Assembly (NCBI GenBank): GCA_018333515.1 | Contig: JAGXSZ010000022.1 | Location: 1 to 64,000, forward strand | Source of the DNA: Actinomycetota bacterium | Lineage (GTDB): Bacteria; Actinomycetota; Aquicultoria; Aquicultorales; Aquicultoraceae | Reading direction: 5' to 3' | DNA: 64,000 bases | Shown: piece by piece, positions 45,667-55,067 of the stretch | Numbering within the stretch: the first letter of the stretch is position 1 | Layout of the letters: every line of letters begins with the position of its first letter | Notes under the pieces: generated by a model | What the model saw: only the letters and a program-made list of their open reading frames with translations | Database searches by the model: none | What the model was told of the DNA's origin: nothing | Position numbers and translations under genes: made by a program

Positions 45667-46458
45667 TCAAAAATTCAACTGTCTTGCCTTTGCGACCGGC
45701 TCGAAGCATAGCCTGTGAATAGGCGACGGCCCATGCTCTTCGAGCGCTCCGCAATGATCGTCGGTACCATATCCTTTATGTCTGTCAAAACCGTACCGGG
45801 GATATAGACGGTGTTGCTCGACCATTATCCGGTCTCGCGCCACCTTGGCCAGCACCGACGCCGCCGCTATGGTCAGCGATAAGTTGTCGCCCCCGGTTAT
45901 AGCGAGATGCGGAGCCTTAAGCGACGGGAGGGCGAAGGCGTCTGAAAGAACGTAGTCCGCCCGCGGAACCAACCCGCGAACCGCTTGTTCGAGCGCGTGC
46001 AGGTTCGCCCATTGAATTCCGTTTGCATCGATGAGACCGGCGTCGACTTCTACGATATGCCATGCGCGGGCGGTCTCCTTTATCGGCTCGAATAGTTTAT
46101 CGCGCTGGTCGGGTGTTAGACGCTTGCTGTCGCGCAAGCCATGGAGTCGGGAGTTTATGGGGAGGATGACGGCGGCCGCAACGAGTGGGCCGGCCAGGGC
46201 CCCGCGCCCGGCTTCATCGACACCGGCGACAAACCCGAAGCCTTGCGCCCCGAGCATTCGCTCGTACCTGGTCAGCTCGCGCAACCTAGTGTTTTCTCGG
46301 GCCAAGCGCTCTTTCTTGCGCCTCCATAATGAGGCAAGCGACCGAAGACCGGCCCTGCCGTCGCGCTCGATAAGCTCCAAAAGCATATCGGCTTGGCGGT
46401 CGTCGACCGATGCGAGCCGCGCCTTGATCTCCGCGATAGTCATCTTCGAAAGACTCAT
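45667..46458 (-). CDS. rnhB: Ribonuclease HII
   Basis: Removes ribonucleotides and RNA primers from DNA. Catalytic motif GVDEAGRGALAGP and ITGGDNLSLTIAAASVLAKV, with a C-terminal HKGYGTDDH. The 263-residue protein has a helical N-terminal extension (~70 residues) common in Gram-positive RNase HII. Confidence 0.95.
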   Translation of the reverse strand: MSLSKMTIAEIKARLASVDDRQADMLLELIERDGRAGLRSLASLWRRKKERLARENTRLRELTRYERMLGAQGFGFVAGVDEAGRGALAGPLVAAAVILPINSRLHGLRDSKRLTPDQRDKLFEPIKETARAWHIVEVDAGLIDANGIQWANLHALEQAVRGLVPRADYVLSDAFALPSLKAPHLAITGGDNLSLTIAAASVLAKVARDRIMVEQHRLYPRYGFDRHKGYGTDDHCGALEEHGPSPIHRLCFEPVAKARQLNF

Positions 46459-46479
46459 AAATTTTTGGGCTTGGTCGAC

Positions 46480-47142
46480 TTATTCGAAAAGGCTTATCCG
46501 GCCTAACGGCCAATATATCATGAACGCTTTGCCTAGTATGGCGTCTTCGCGCAACTGGCCGAATACGCGCCCGTCCGCGGAGTTGGGCCTGTTGTCGCCC
46601 ATCACCATGACATGGTCTGTTCTGATTACTTCCGGGCCCCAGTTACTATAGTCGCCCGGCATCGTCTCGTAATCTTGGGCGACGGGTTTATCGTTGACAA
46701 GCAACTCGCCTTCCCGCACCTCGACCTTGTCACCCTCGACCGCGACAATTCGCTTGATGTAATCGCGCTTATCTCCCGCTGGGGCCACGAAGACGATTAT
46801 GTCATCCGCTTTAGGGTCGACAAACCGGTAAATGAATTTGGCGACCAGAACCCGGTCGTTCGGTATTAGCGTCGGCTCCATGGATGGCGACGGAATATAA
46901 AAAGGCTGCAATATAAGCCATTTAACGACATAGGCTATTACTACAGCCGTGATTATAAGAACCGGCAATTCTTTGAGGAAAGAAATGAAAGATTCAACCT
47001 CGTTATTGCGCGCCGGTGACTCGCTTTTACGAGCGACAGAAATCGTATCGCCGGTATTTTTTCGGTCACCAACAGTATTATCCGAGCGTTCTTCTCCGTT
47101 ATTCGCTGTGTTTTCGCTCTCGTCCGGCATATGATCAGACAT
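46480..47142 (-). CDS. lepB: Signal peptidase I
   Basis: Membrane serine peptidase with a Ser/Lys dyad: PSPSMEPTL (Ser) and RDYIKRIVAVEGDKVEV (Lys), plus GDNRPNSADGR. One membrane segment (LPVLIITAVVIAYVVKWL) follows an acidic cytoplasmic tail. It lies between rplS and rnhB, a conserved order. Confidence 0.95.
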   Translation of the reverse strand: MSDHMPDESENTANNGEERSDNTVGDRKNTGDTISVARKSESPARNNEVESFISFLKELPVLIITAVVIAYVVKWLILQPFYIPSPSMEPTLIPNDRVLVAKFIYRFVDPKADDIIVFVAPAGDKRDYIKRIVAVEGDKVEVREGELLVNDKPVAQDYETMPGDYSNWGPEVIRTDHVMVMGDNRPNSADGRVFGQLREDAILGKAFMIYWPLGRISLFE

Positions 47143-47159
47143 CCGTATCAGATTCTTCT

Positions 47160-47504
47160 CTAAAATCTCTTTTCTTTTATGCGGGCCTTCTTGCCGATCT
47201 TCTCTCTAATGTAGTAGAGTTTCGCGCGCCTTACTTTTCCTCTCGATAGAACCTCTATCTTAGCGACTTTCGGCGAGTGTATGGGAAACGTGCGCTCGAC
47301 CCCGACCCCGAAAGAGATCTTGCGGACCGTAAAGGTCTCGCGGATGCCGCCATTTTGCTTCTTGATCACCGCTCCCTGAAAGACCTGGATTCTCTCGCGG
47401 CCCGCTTCAACAACCTTATAGTGAACTTTGACCGTGTCACCGGCTCTAAAGCTGGGGATGTCGTCTCGAAGCTGCGCCCTTTCAATGCTTTCAATAATAT
47501 CCAT
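47160..47504 (-). CDS. rplS: 50S ribosomal protein L19
   Basis: A 114-residue ribosomal protein ([40 protein letters not shown]). It follows trmD as in most bacteria. Confidence 0.97.
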   Translation of the reverse strand: MDIIESIERAQLRDDIPSFRAGDTVKVHYKVVEAGRERIQVFQGAVIKKQNGGIRETFTVRKISFGVGVERTFPIHSPKVAKIEVLSRGKVRRAKLYYIREKIGKKARIKEKRF

Positions 47505-47573
47505 ATTACCCTCCTTTTCGGCACAACATTCAAATTATAGCTAAAGAATATAGATATATCAATAGACTTATGC

Positions 47574-48326
47574 TTAATCGCCCGCGTCTTCCATGGCCGC
47601 GAGCAGCTTCTTGTCGGCATCGCTCAAATCGGCGTGCGCCAACAAGTCCGATCGCTTAGACAGCGTGGCGCTCAACCGTTTTTGCCGTCGCCACTTCGCG
47701 ATTTCCCCGTGATGTCCCGAGAGCAAGACCTCGGGAACCCGCCAGCCCATAAACTCTGCCGGGCGCGTATAGTGCGGATATTCGAGAAGCCCCCCGGTGA
47801 AACTCTCTTCGGTCAGCGATTCTTCGCCCCCGAGGACACCCGGCAAGAGGCGCACGACCGCTTCGGTCAGAGCCATCGCCGGTATCTCGCCGCCCGATAG
47901 CACGAAATCTCCGAGCGATATCTCATCGGTGGCGATATGTTCATGAACCCGCTCGTCGATTCCCTCGTAGCGGCCGCAAAGCATCACCAGCCGTTCCGTC
48001 TGAGCCAGCTCCTCGATGAGCCGCTGATCTAATACTTTGCCCCGAGGGGTAAATAGGACGATGCGGGCCCTATCGCGAGCCTCTTCTAAACTCTCGCTCG
48101 CCGTTATCTCCAGCAACGCCTTATAGAACGGCTCGGGCTTCATGACCATACCGGAGCCGCCCCCGTACGGCACATCATCGACCTGGCGATGCTTGTTCTC
48201 GGTCCAATTGCGCAAATCATACACGGCCACCTCGGCGTAACCCTTTTCCCGCGCTATACGAACTATGCTCTCGCTTAGCACTGCCTCGAGCATGGCCGGA
48301 AAGATAGATACAATATCGATTCTCAT
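47574..48326 (-). CDS. trmD: tRNA (guanine(37)-N1)-methyltransferase
   Basis: SPOUT-class enzyme that makes m1G37, 250 residues (MRIDIVSIFPAMLEAVL, PYGGGSGMVMKPEP, LCGRYEGIDERVHEH, DFVLSGGEIPAM). Start at ATG 48326 by homology; the frame is open to 48383. rimM and the KH-domain gene that often precede trmD are absent here. Confidence 0.95.
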   Translation of the reverse strand: MRIDIVSIFPAMLEAVLSESIVRIAREKGYAEVAVYDLRNWTENKHRQVDDVPYGGGSGMVMKPEPFYKALLEITASESLEEARDRARIVLFTPRGKVLDQRLIEELAQTERLVMLCGRYEGIDERVHEHIATDEISLGDFVLSGGEIPAMALTEAVVRLLPGVLGGEESLTEESFTGGLLEYPHYTRPAEFMGWRVPEVLLSGHHGEIAKWRRQKRLSATLSKRSDLLAHADLSDADKKLLAAMEDAGD

Positions 48327-48385
48327 ATAATATCGCCTTCGTTGTTGGTATGCGTTCAGACACACGGGCGTAACGTGATGCATGC

Positions 48386-48520
48386 CTATATGGATTCGTC
48401 CGGATGCGTCGCCGCCCCGCCCGGCATGAACCCTTTCCGGGGGTCGATGACGGACATATCGCCGTGGGCAATGAAGTATTGGTAGACGCCAAACACCGGG
48501 ATTCTTTGGAAGGCGGGCAC
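48386..48520 (-). CDS. Possible small ORF (44 aa) upstream of trmD
   Basis: GTG 48520 opens a frame reading VPAFQRIPVFGVYQYFIAHG, then DMSVIDPRKGFMPGG and ending THPDESI at TAG 48386-48388. Composition looks protein-like, but there is no clear ribosome site and I recognise no family. It may be a real small protein or the tail of a decayed gene. Confidence 0.25.
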   Translation of the reverse strand: MPAFQRIPVFGVYQYFIAHGDMSVIDPRKGFMPGGAATHPDESI

Positions 48521-48544
48521 AGTCGGGCGCCCGCGAGGAGTCCT

Positions 48545-48982
48545 TTACGAGCCGGTTATGGGCTTTCCGGGATGTCCGACTTTATTGAACACCCCGAGGA
48601 TCTTCTCCTCGTTCAAGACCGCGGAGTCGTATTCTACCTCGAATTGTTTTGTCGTCAGGTCGCAACGTATCTTGCCGATGCTCCCCAAGGCCGCTAAGGC
48701 GTTAGCGACATCATTCGCGCAGTTCTCGCTATCGAGTTCCTGGAGCTGCACCTTGAGCGACTTCGCGGTCGTTGGATTGATCTGCGAGATCTGGCCCTCT
48801 AATACCGTTTCGGACCCACCGGCCTCTTCGGCTCCCTCGTCCCCATGGACTTTCCCACAGTCTGGGCAGACCTCCCCGCTCGCCTGCTTCTTGACGGGCT
48901 CAGCCGAATACGAATACGCCACGAGGCCGACAACGGCTACGAAAAGAATTAGAAAAAAAGCGGTTTTCTTGTTCTTGTCCAT
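48545..48982 (-). CDS. Exported HMA-like protein
   Basis: A 145-residue protein with an N-terminal membrane anchor or signal (KKTAFFLILFVAVVGLVAYS), then a short zinc-knuckle-like CPDCGKVHGDE, and a C-terminal ~65-residue domain resembling heavy-metal-associated (HMA) folds (CANDVANALAALGSIGKIRC, VFNKVGHPGKP). The usual MxCxxC metal site is reduced to one cysteine (ENCANDV). It may bind metal or act as a heme/copper-handling accessory to the cytochromes nearby; this is inference. Confidence 0.6.
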   Translation of the reverse strand: MDKNKKTAFFLILFVAVVGLVAYSYSAEPVKKQASGEVCPDCGKVHGDEGAEEAGGSETVLEGQISQINPTTAKSLKVQLQELDSENCANDVANALAALGSIGKIRCDLTTKQFEVEYDSAVLNEEKILGVFNKVGHPGKPITGS

Positions 48983-49144
48983 AAAAAACTCCTAAATCGG
49001 CGGACCTGGATTTGTCGCATCCGGCGGTCAATACCGACTTAGCCACCCCATGCTTACCTGTAATTCTACTATAAAACACTCGTCCTTCCTAGTGGGAGTG
49101 GGCGGGCTTTCGATATAGACATCTGTTTATCCCGCGGTTCGTCG

Positions 49145-52100
49145 TTAATTGAGCGAGGCGGTCTGGTGGCAACCGACGCAGATATTGTCGACTTGTATCG
49201 GGCTGCTTCCGGCCTTTAGCATGGCGGGCGCCGAACCCGAAGTGTGCGGAAATTTAGCCGCTACCGCCGGGTTCCCGCCGTCGGAAGGGTGGCATTGCTT
49301 GCAGGTAGGGCCGTTGTTGATTTGGTCATATGAGTTCACAATCACCTTGCCGGAAGTATCGGTCGCGATACCGGCGCCCGATGACGCGTGGCTGGCCGCG
49401 CGGCCGGTAAGCGCGCCCAGCGGGACGATTTTGTGTTCGATATCGCCGCTTGCGCCGAAATTCGCGTTGTGGCATGTCGAGCACCACTGGCTGAGCGTCT
49501 GGGTGCTCTCTCCAACGACCGGCGTGTAGTATAGATAGCTCTTGCCCGGATTCGGATTCGACTTAAGGAGCTTGTTAGAGCTATATCCGGCCGGCTTGAT
49601 GCTTTGGTTGTCGTGGACCGAGTGGCATTCGAGACAGCCCCACATGGTCGATGGAACCGTGTATGCCGGGTCGGTATCGCCGGGCGCGATGACCGGTTTG
49701 CCGATTTTATCGGCGCTTATACCATGACCGTTGGCGTCCAAGATAACCGTTTTAGTCGCGGCCCCGCTGACACCGTGGCAAAAATTGCACGAGTCTCCCC
49801 TGATATCGGCCCTGGTGAGTCGATACATGCCAAGCGCTCTATGCCCGGCATGGCAGTCCTTGCATCGATTGGACGCGCTGGTATATCGTCCATGGGGGCC
49901 GGCCGGCGTTTCGGTGTTGACGAGGGGGTAGTTATATCCGCCGATAGGGGTCATGTCGGTGGCGACATACCCCGAAAATTCGATGATACCATCATAGCTT
50001 ATTACGTTGCCGGTGCGGGTGTAATTGCCGCCCGCTACCTCGACCCACGTGCCGGCGCTGGTGTAATGATAAATCCTTGTGCCCTCAGTTGCTTTATCGG
50101 CGCAGCGTAAAGCTATGGTTAGTGGCGGATTGAAAGGCGGCGTCGCGTCGAGCGTAAAGGTATAGTAATAAGCGCTCACGATACTTAGGCCCGCCGGTTT
50201 GGCCTCTGTTTTTACCGAAAACTGCTTGCCGGCGTATTCGGCCGGGATGTCGATTTCGATAGACCCGTCCGCGCTCTCGATTGTCGTGGTATCGCCGGTT
50301 GTCGGCAGCGTCAGCTGAATGTCGACGCTCTCGGCCTGCGCGGGCGCGCTTTTCACACTTTCGCCGGTTGTGTTGACGGCGCCGACTTTATAGGAATAGG
50401 TCCCTTTCGCCGGAACGGTATCGATAAAAGAGCTGGTGGAGGTATCACCGATGTATGCGTAATCCCCTCCGCTCGCCGCTCGAAAAACCCTGTACTTGGC
50501 TATATGCTCGGAGGCGTTGTTGACGTTCCAATCGAGACGGAATTGGAGGTTGTTCACGGCTGAAACTTTCAGGCCGGTCGGGGCCGAGGGCGAAAGCGGT
50601 GTCAGCGTACTCAGCAAGCCGGAGAGCGGTGTCGACGACAATGTAACGATGTCGGGGTCGGCCACCGCGACGCTGCCGGTATTCTCTATCGAGGCGCCTA
50701 TGGTGCGGCCGATGACGGCGTCGAGCGCTACCGACGCCGTTACCAAAAATCGCTTAGGTCCGGCGCTCGTCACCTTCATTCCCGCAATATTATCGAACCG
50801 GACGCCCCCGCCCGTAAATGTGGCGTTGGCGGAAAGCCGCACATCGGCTAGCGATTTAATCCCGTTCTTGTCCGCGTCGTGCCAAAGCTTAATCCCGCCG
50901 GGTTGCGTATCGCTGTCGAGGGCCGTGCCGATTCTTTTTATATCGAGGCGGGTGATGTCGACGTAGTCTTCGTTTACCGACAGGTCGAGTATTTGTATGA
51001 CATTATCCGTAGTCCCGAGGGTGATATTGCCGCCGCCGACCTCGATTTGAACGATGCTTAAGGTATCCGGCTTGTCGAGGACGGTCAGCGTCGCGCCGCT
51101 CAATGCCGTGAAGGGTTCGAGGGTATCGGGCGCGCTAACGGTCACGCTGCTCTGGTTTGCTAAATTAAGTTTTATTGTCGAACCGACAGTCGCCGAGTCC
51201 GCTACCCGCGCCACAACAAATACCGTTTCCGTGGTATTTTCCGCAACATCCAGCGAGAAGGCGAAATTCACGCCGCCGTTAGCAAGCGTTGCCGACGAAA
51301 GCTCTTGGTCGCCGACGGGATCGAAGCTCGAGTTTCCATTCGTATCCCTAAAGAGGCTTATCGATGTTATGTCGGAGGCCGTCGCGGAGCCGACTTGGTC
51401 GAGGCGAAGGCCGGTAATACGGCCGCCATCGCCGGACCTCGCCGCGAACCTAAGCAGGTCTACCACGTTATTTTGGGTGCCCTGTTCGGCGCTGAAGTTG
51501 CGCGGGGCTTCATGCGAAACGTAGAGTACATCCGGCAAGGAGGTGAGCGTTAAGGTGTTAGAGCTGTAATTAGAAAAGTTATAGACTTGACTCGCGCCGG
51601 TTATCCCCAGGGAATTCTTGTCGGCGATATTAGCCCCCAAGGTAACCGAGGTGTTAGATGTACCCGAAATATTGTAGACCACCAAAAAGCTCGACGCCGT
51701 GGTTCCGATGGCCCGCGGCGCGAAAGTTATGACGGCGGACCCACTTGAAAAAGTATTGCTCCCTATTTGTGTATCCTCCGCGTCTATTACCCCATTGTGA
51801 TTCAAATCGGTGTATATGCCCACGCTTGCGATGTCGGAATCGGCCCCGGTACCGGTTCTGTCAACCTCAATCGAATCCAGGGCGACCTCCGAAAAGGTGG
51901 TGCTCAAGCCGAGCCTTTGAGTAACGATATTTGTTTGCCCCTGGTATATGTCACCGGTCGCCACAGCGGTGTTTGTGACGGTAACCGACGCGCCGGGTAT
52001 CGCGGTATCGGCGTTAATGCCCGGGGTCACGGTTGTATTCCAATTTCCCGCCGTGTCACGGGTGAAGCACGCGTAATGGTAGGTGGTTCCGTTTGTCAGC

Positions 52101-54181
52101 GGCCCCAGGTCGGTGTAGGTCGTCGCGATAGGCGGCGCGAGGTCTTCCCAGACGACGGTCGCTAGGGGGTCGGTCGGCCCGGTCGGATACAGGCCGTCGC
52201 CGCGGCGCAGGATTCTTAAGCCGGCAAAATCGGCGTCTATGGGGTTGACCCAACTAAGGGTGGACTGCCGGTCTCCTCCGTCGGCCGCGACAAAACCGCT
52301 GACCGAACCGGGAGGCGAGACATCGATAGCGACGCCGGCGCTGCCCGCGTCGCTCAGCCGCAACGTGTTGGTAGCGACGGCCGCCGTCACGGTCCCCGTC
52401 AACACCGAGTCGGTCGCGGTCGGGGCGAGGTCGAAGACGATTAGGTACTGCCGAGCGGTCTTGTCGACCGCGATATTCAGGCCTGTGAAATGTACTTGGT
52501 TGCCGGAGAGCGCCCCGGTGGAGACCAAGCTGTCCCCGGCGTCCCACTCGTTCGCCGTCCCACCGTTATCTCTGTATATGCGAACGTTGCTCACTTTACT
52601 CGAATCGAAGGCGCTATTACCGGTGAAGGTGATATTCGTTACGGTATCGATACCGGTATTCGCGGCCAGCGTGAAAGCGTCGATGCCGATGTTTGTCGCG
52701 CTCGCCGTGACCGTTTTGTTCGACGGGTTGGCGCCATCGCCCACCATCGTCAACGCGTATCTATCGTAAACGAAATCGAACGGCGTGAAAGCGCTGCTTA
52801 GGTTGAGTTCCAGGGCCGTAGTTCCGCTGGTGTTGGCCCAGTTCGCGCCATCGTAAGTCTTAGCCCATAGGTCGTTGTTGGTATCCCCGACGGTCACCAT
52901 TAGCTTGTTCTCGCCGGGCTGCCTATCGATATCGATAGAGCGGAGGTACCCGAGTAAGTGGCCCGGGTTCCAGTCGGCCGGCGACGTCCAGCCCGCGCTC
53001 GTCCAGCGCCGCCAGTGAATAGCACTGGTCGCATTATCCGCGTAAACGACAATGGCGACCGCGGAAGCGCCCGCAACAGCCCACCCGGCGGCTACCGGCA
53101 TCGTTCCGGCCCAGTTTGGCAAGGCGTACATAGTCGTATCGGCGTTTGCTACCCGGTTGACCCAAGCTCCCCCGTCCCAGACGGCGTATTGCATATCTTG
53201 CACTTTGCTGTCCGCCGTGACCGCGACGATACGGTCGCCTCCGGGCTCGGCCGCAAGGTTGACTACCGTCGCTTCATCGGCCCAGGTCCTAAAGTTGGCG
53301 GCGGCACCCCATGCGCCGCCCGGCGCTTTTCTCACAAATCTTGCCGCAAGGGCGTTATTGGTAAGATTGTTCCAGCCAAAAACTACGATAAGCTCGCCCG
53401 AGTTTTCGTAAGCGGCATCGAACGACTTAGTATCGCCTCCCGTGACGGCAAAGGCAAGGTTCGTCTCGAGCGCCGCCGATTGCGTGCCCCAGGAAGCACC
53501 GTTCCAGATAATCCCCTTTAATGTGTGGCCGCCCACACCGTCGTTTATCGCGTAAAGGAGCGCGATTTCGTTGCTGTTCGGCCTAGCCGTCAGCTCTATC
53601 CATTCGATATTGCCGGCTTCGGCTGCCCCCAAGACGTTCGCGGCGTTCGTCCACGTCGAGCCGTTCCATGCGCGAAATTGCGGATTCGTTCCGGTAGAGT
53701 AGACGACCAGCGCGTTTCCCGAAGACTCTTCGTAGGCTATATCGAAACTTCGCCTGGCGGCAAAGTTTCCGTTCGCGCTTGCGATATTCCACCCGGTTGC
53801 CCAGCTTGAGCCGTTCCATCTCCGTATGCGCAGGTCGCTCCCGCTCCCGCCGTTGGTCGTCAAGATACCGGAGATATTTTCCTTCCGGTTTTTGGCGGTC
53901 TGGTTGATAACCCAGTTTATGGTGGCGCCGGCGACAGCGGAGTCCGTTTGGTTGCCCCAAGAAGACAAACCATGGTCCCATAGGCGATGTTTGGGGGCAC
54001 TGTCAGCGCCCGCTCCATAGACGAGAAGCCCGTCGGTCTTATAGGCGTAAGAATCTTTTGCGTAGCCTATGAAAAACGCGGTTATCACAAGCGCGATCGC
54101 AGCGGCGGCGATGTACTTGGCGCGAGAATACCGCCGCGGCGACAAGCTGGGCTTGGGTTTAGGCTTGCGCTTGCCCAACAT
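49145..54181 (-). CDS. Giant cell-surface protein: repeats, Ca-loop domains, Fn3 and six-heme cytochrome module
   Basis: A 1678-residue membrane-anchored or secreted protein. A basic cytoplasmic tail and one membrane segment (KYIAAAAIALVITAFFIGYA) occupy residues ~23-43. Residues ~48-490 hold repeats with WNGxxW and WDGGxW, probably a beta-propeller. Four similar ~120-150-residue domains follow, each with an Asp-rich calcium-type loop near residues 534, 787, 941 and 1099 (for example DLNHNGVIDAED). Fibronectin type III-like domains lie near 650-740 and 1190-1290, then a ZU5-like segment. The last ~250 residues contain six CxxCH sites (CKDCH, CNFCH, CLECH, CSTCH, CKQCH, CVGCH). The heme module matches the cytochrome at 281-2458. 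Context (TPR anchor protein, S-layer protein) suggests electron transfer at the cell surface combined with adhesion. Confidence 0.85.
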   Translation of the reverse strand: MLGKRKPKPKPSLSPRRYSRAKYIAAAAIALVITAFFIGYAKDSYAYKTDGLLVYGAGADSAPKHRLWDHGLSSWGNQTDSAVAGATINWVINQTAKNRKENISGILTTNGGSGSDLRIRRWNGSSWATGWNIASANGNFAARRSFDIAYEESSGNALVVYSTGTNPQFRAWNGSTWTNAANVLGAAEAGNIEWIELTARPNSNEIALLYAINDGVGGHTLKGIIWNGASWGTQSAALETNLAFAVTGGDTKSFDAAYENSGELIVVFGWNNLTNNALAARFVRKAPGGAWGAAANFRTWADEATVVNLAAEPGGDRIVAVTADSKVQDMQYAVWDGGAWVNRVANADTTMYALPNWAGTMPVAAGWAVAGASAVAIVVYADNATSAIHWRRWTSAGWTSPADWNPGHLLGYLRSIDIDRQPGENKLMVTVGDTNNDLWAKTYDGANWANTSGTTALELNLSSAFTPFDFVYDRYALTMVGDGANPSNKTVTASATNIGIDAFTLAANTGIDTVTNITFTGNSAFDSSKVSNVRIYRDNGGTANEWDAGDSLVSTGALSGNQVHFTGLNIAVDKTARQYLIVFDLAPTATDSVLTGTVTAAVATNTLRLSDAGSAGVAIDVSPPGSVSGFVAADGGDRQSTLSWVNPIDADFAGLRILRRGDGLYPTGPTDPLATVVWEDLAPPIATTYTDLGPLTNGTTYHYACFTRDTAGNWNTTVTPGINADTAIPGASVTVTNTAVATGDIYQGQTNIVTQRLGLSTTFSEVALDSIEVDRTGTGADSDIASVGIYTDLNHNGVIDAEDTQIGSNTFSSGSAVITFAPRAIGTTASSFLVVYNISGTSNTSVTLGANIADKNSLGITGASQVYNFSNYSSNTLTLTSLPDVLYVSHEAPRNFSAEQGTQNNVVDLLRFAARSGDGGRITGLRLDQVGSATASDITSISLFRDTNGNSSFDPVGDQELSSATLANGGVNFAFSLDVAENTTETVFVVARVADSATVGSTIKLNLANQSSVTVSAPDTLEPFTALSGATLTVLDKPDTLSIVQIEVGGGNITLGTTDNVIQILDLSVNEDYVDITRLDIKRIGTALDSDTQPGGIKLWHDADKNGIKSLADVRLSANATFTGGGVRFDNIAGMKVTSAGPKRFLVTASVALDAVIGRTIGASIENTGSVAVADPDIVTLSSTPLSGLLSTLTPLSPSAPTGLKVSAVNNLQFRLDWNVNNASEHIAKYRVFRAASGGDYAYIGDTSTSSFIDTVPAKGTYSYKVGAVNTTGESVKSAPAQAESVDIQLTLPTTGDTTTIESADGSIEIDIPAEYAGKQFSVKTEAKPAGLSIVSAYYYTFTLDATPPFNPPLTIALRCADKATEGTRIYHYTSAGTWVEVAGGNYTRTGNVISYDGIIEFSGYVATDMTPIGGYNYPLVNTETPAGPHGRYTSASNRCKDCHAGHRALGMYRLTRADIRGDSCNFCHGVSGAATKTVILDANGHGISADKIGKPVIAPGDTDPAYTVPSTMWGCLECHSVHDNQSIKPAGYSSNKLLKSNPNPGKSYLYYTPVVGESTQTLSQWCSTCHNANFGASGDIEHKIVPLGALTGRAASHASSGAGIATDTSGKVIVNSYDQINNGPTCKQCHPSDGGNPAVAAKFPHTSGSAPAMLKAGSSPIQVDNICVGCHQTASLN

Positions 54182-54184
54182 CGA

Positions 54185-54871
54185 TTACCTCACCGCCTTC
54201 GACAAACGCTCTTTCGCGTAGGCGTCGTCCGGGTTTACGGCGAGCGCTTTTCGGTAGGAGACCGCGGCTTTTCTCGTCACACCGATACCCATATAAATAT
54301 CGCCGATTTTCTTGTGGATCTCGGCGGCATGGGGCTCGCCCCTCGGCAAGAGGTCGAGCACGTTCTTCCATTCGGCTTGCGCTCGTCGGAAATTTTTTGT
54401 CTCGGTGTAAACATCGGCCAAGCGGTAATGATACTGGACGGTGTTGGGTTTTGCGGCTATCGCTTTTTCCAGGTAGGCAATGGCGTCCTCTGGGCGCTCG
54501 GCGTCGAAAGCCAGGCAGCCCGCCCGGTATAATGCGTCGGGGTCGAGGGGTCTTAGTTCAAGGGCGGCTTCGGTTTCGCGGAATGCTTTCTCCGTTTCTC
54601 CGAGCTGAACATAGCATGTCGCGAGAGTACTCCGCGCTTCGAAATCGTTGTCGTGGTCCTTTAAGTAATCCTCGAGCCCGGTCTTTGCCGTGTCGAAATC
54701 GCCGGCCTTATATGCTTCGTATGACCGCTCTTTTACGCCATCGCTCACCGTCCGCGTTGCGTTGTAGGCGATGACATAATAAGCGACCATTGCCGCTACC
54801 GCAAGCAAGACCGGGATTGCACCGTACACTATAAACGATTTTTTCGGCGTTTTCGGCGACAGGTAATCCAT
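54185..54871 (-). CDS. Membrane-anchored TPR protein
   Basis: A 228-residue protein with one N-terminal membrane helix (AIPVLLAVAAMVAYYVIAY) and about four TPRs outside it (FEARSTLATCYVQLGETEKA; PDALYRAGCLAFDAERPEDA; VQYHYRLADVYTETKNFRRA; AEIHKKIGDIYMGIGVTRKA). It directly precedes the giant surface cytochrome (3 bases between stop and start), so it may help assemble or export it. Confidence 0.82.
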   Translation of the reverse strand: MDYLSPKTPKKSFIVYGAIPVLLAVAAMVAYYVIAYNATRTVSDGVKERSYEAYKAGDFDTAKTGLEDYLKDHDNDFEARSTLATCYVQLGETEKAFRETEAALELRPLDPDALYRAGCLAFDAERPEDAIAYLEKAIAAKPNTVQYHYRLADVYTETKNFRRAQAEWKNVLDLLPRGEPHAAEIHKKIGDIYMGIGVTRKAAVSYRKALAVNPDDAYAKERLSKAVR

Positions 54872-55067
54872 ATCTCTAACGTGATTAATACTTGGTTGCC
54901 GGTATGTTCGATTAGTTATCCTTTGATTGTTTATTTAGACATTATACTTTAATAGAGCGCTATTGGCAGATTAATATCGCTTCAGCCGAGGGGCGTGAGT
55001 CCGCGTTATCGAGAAGACCAGCGGGGGTTGAAACGCCCGGCGGCAGGGTCGTGCGACAACCGTTGTC

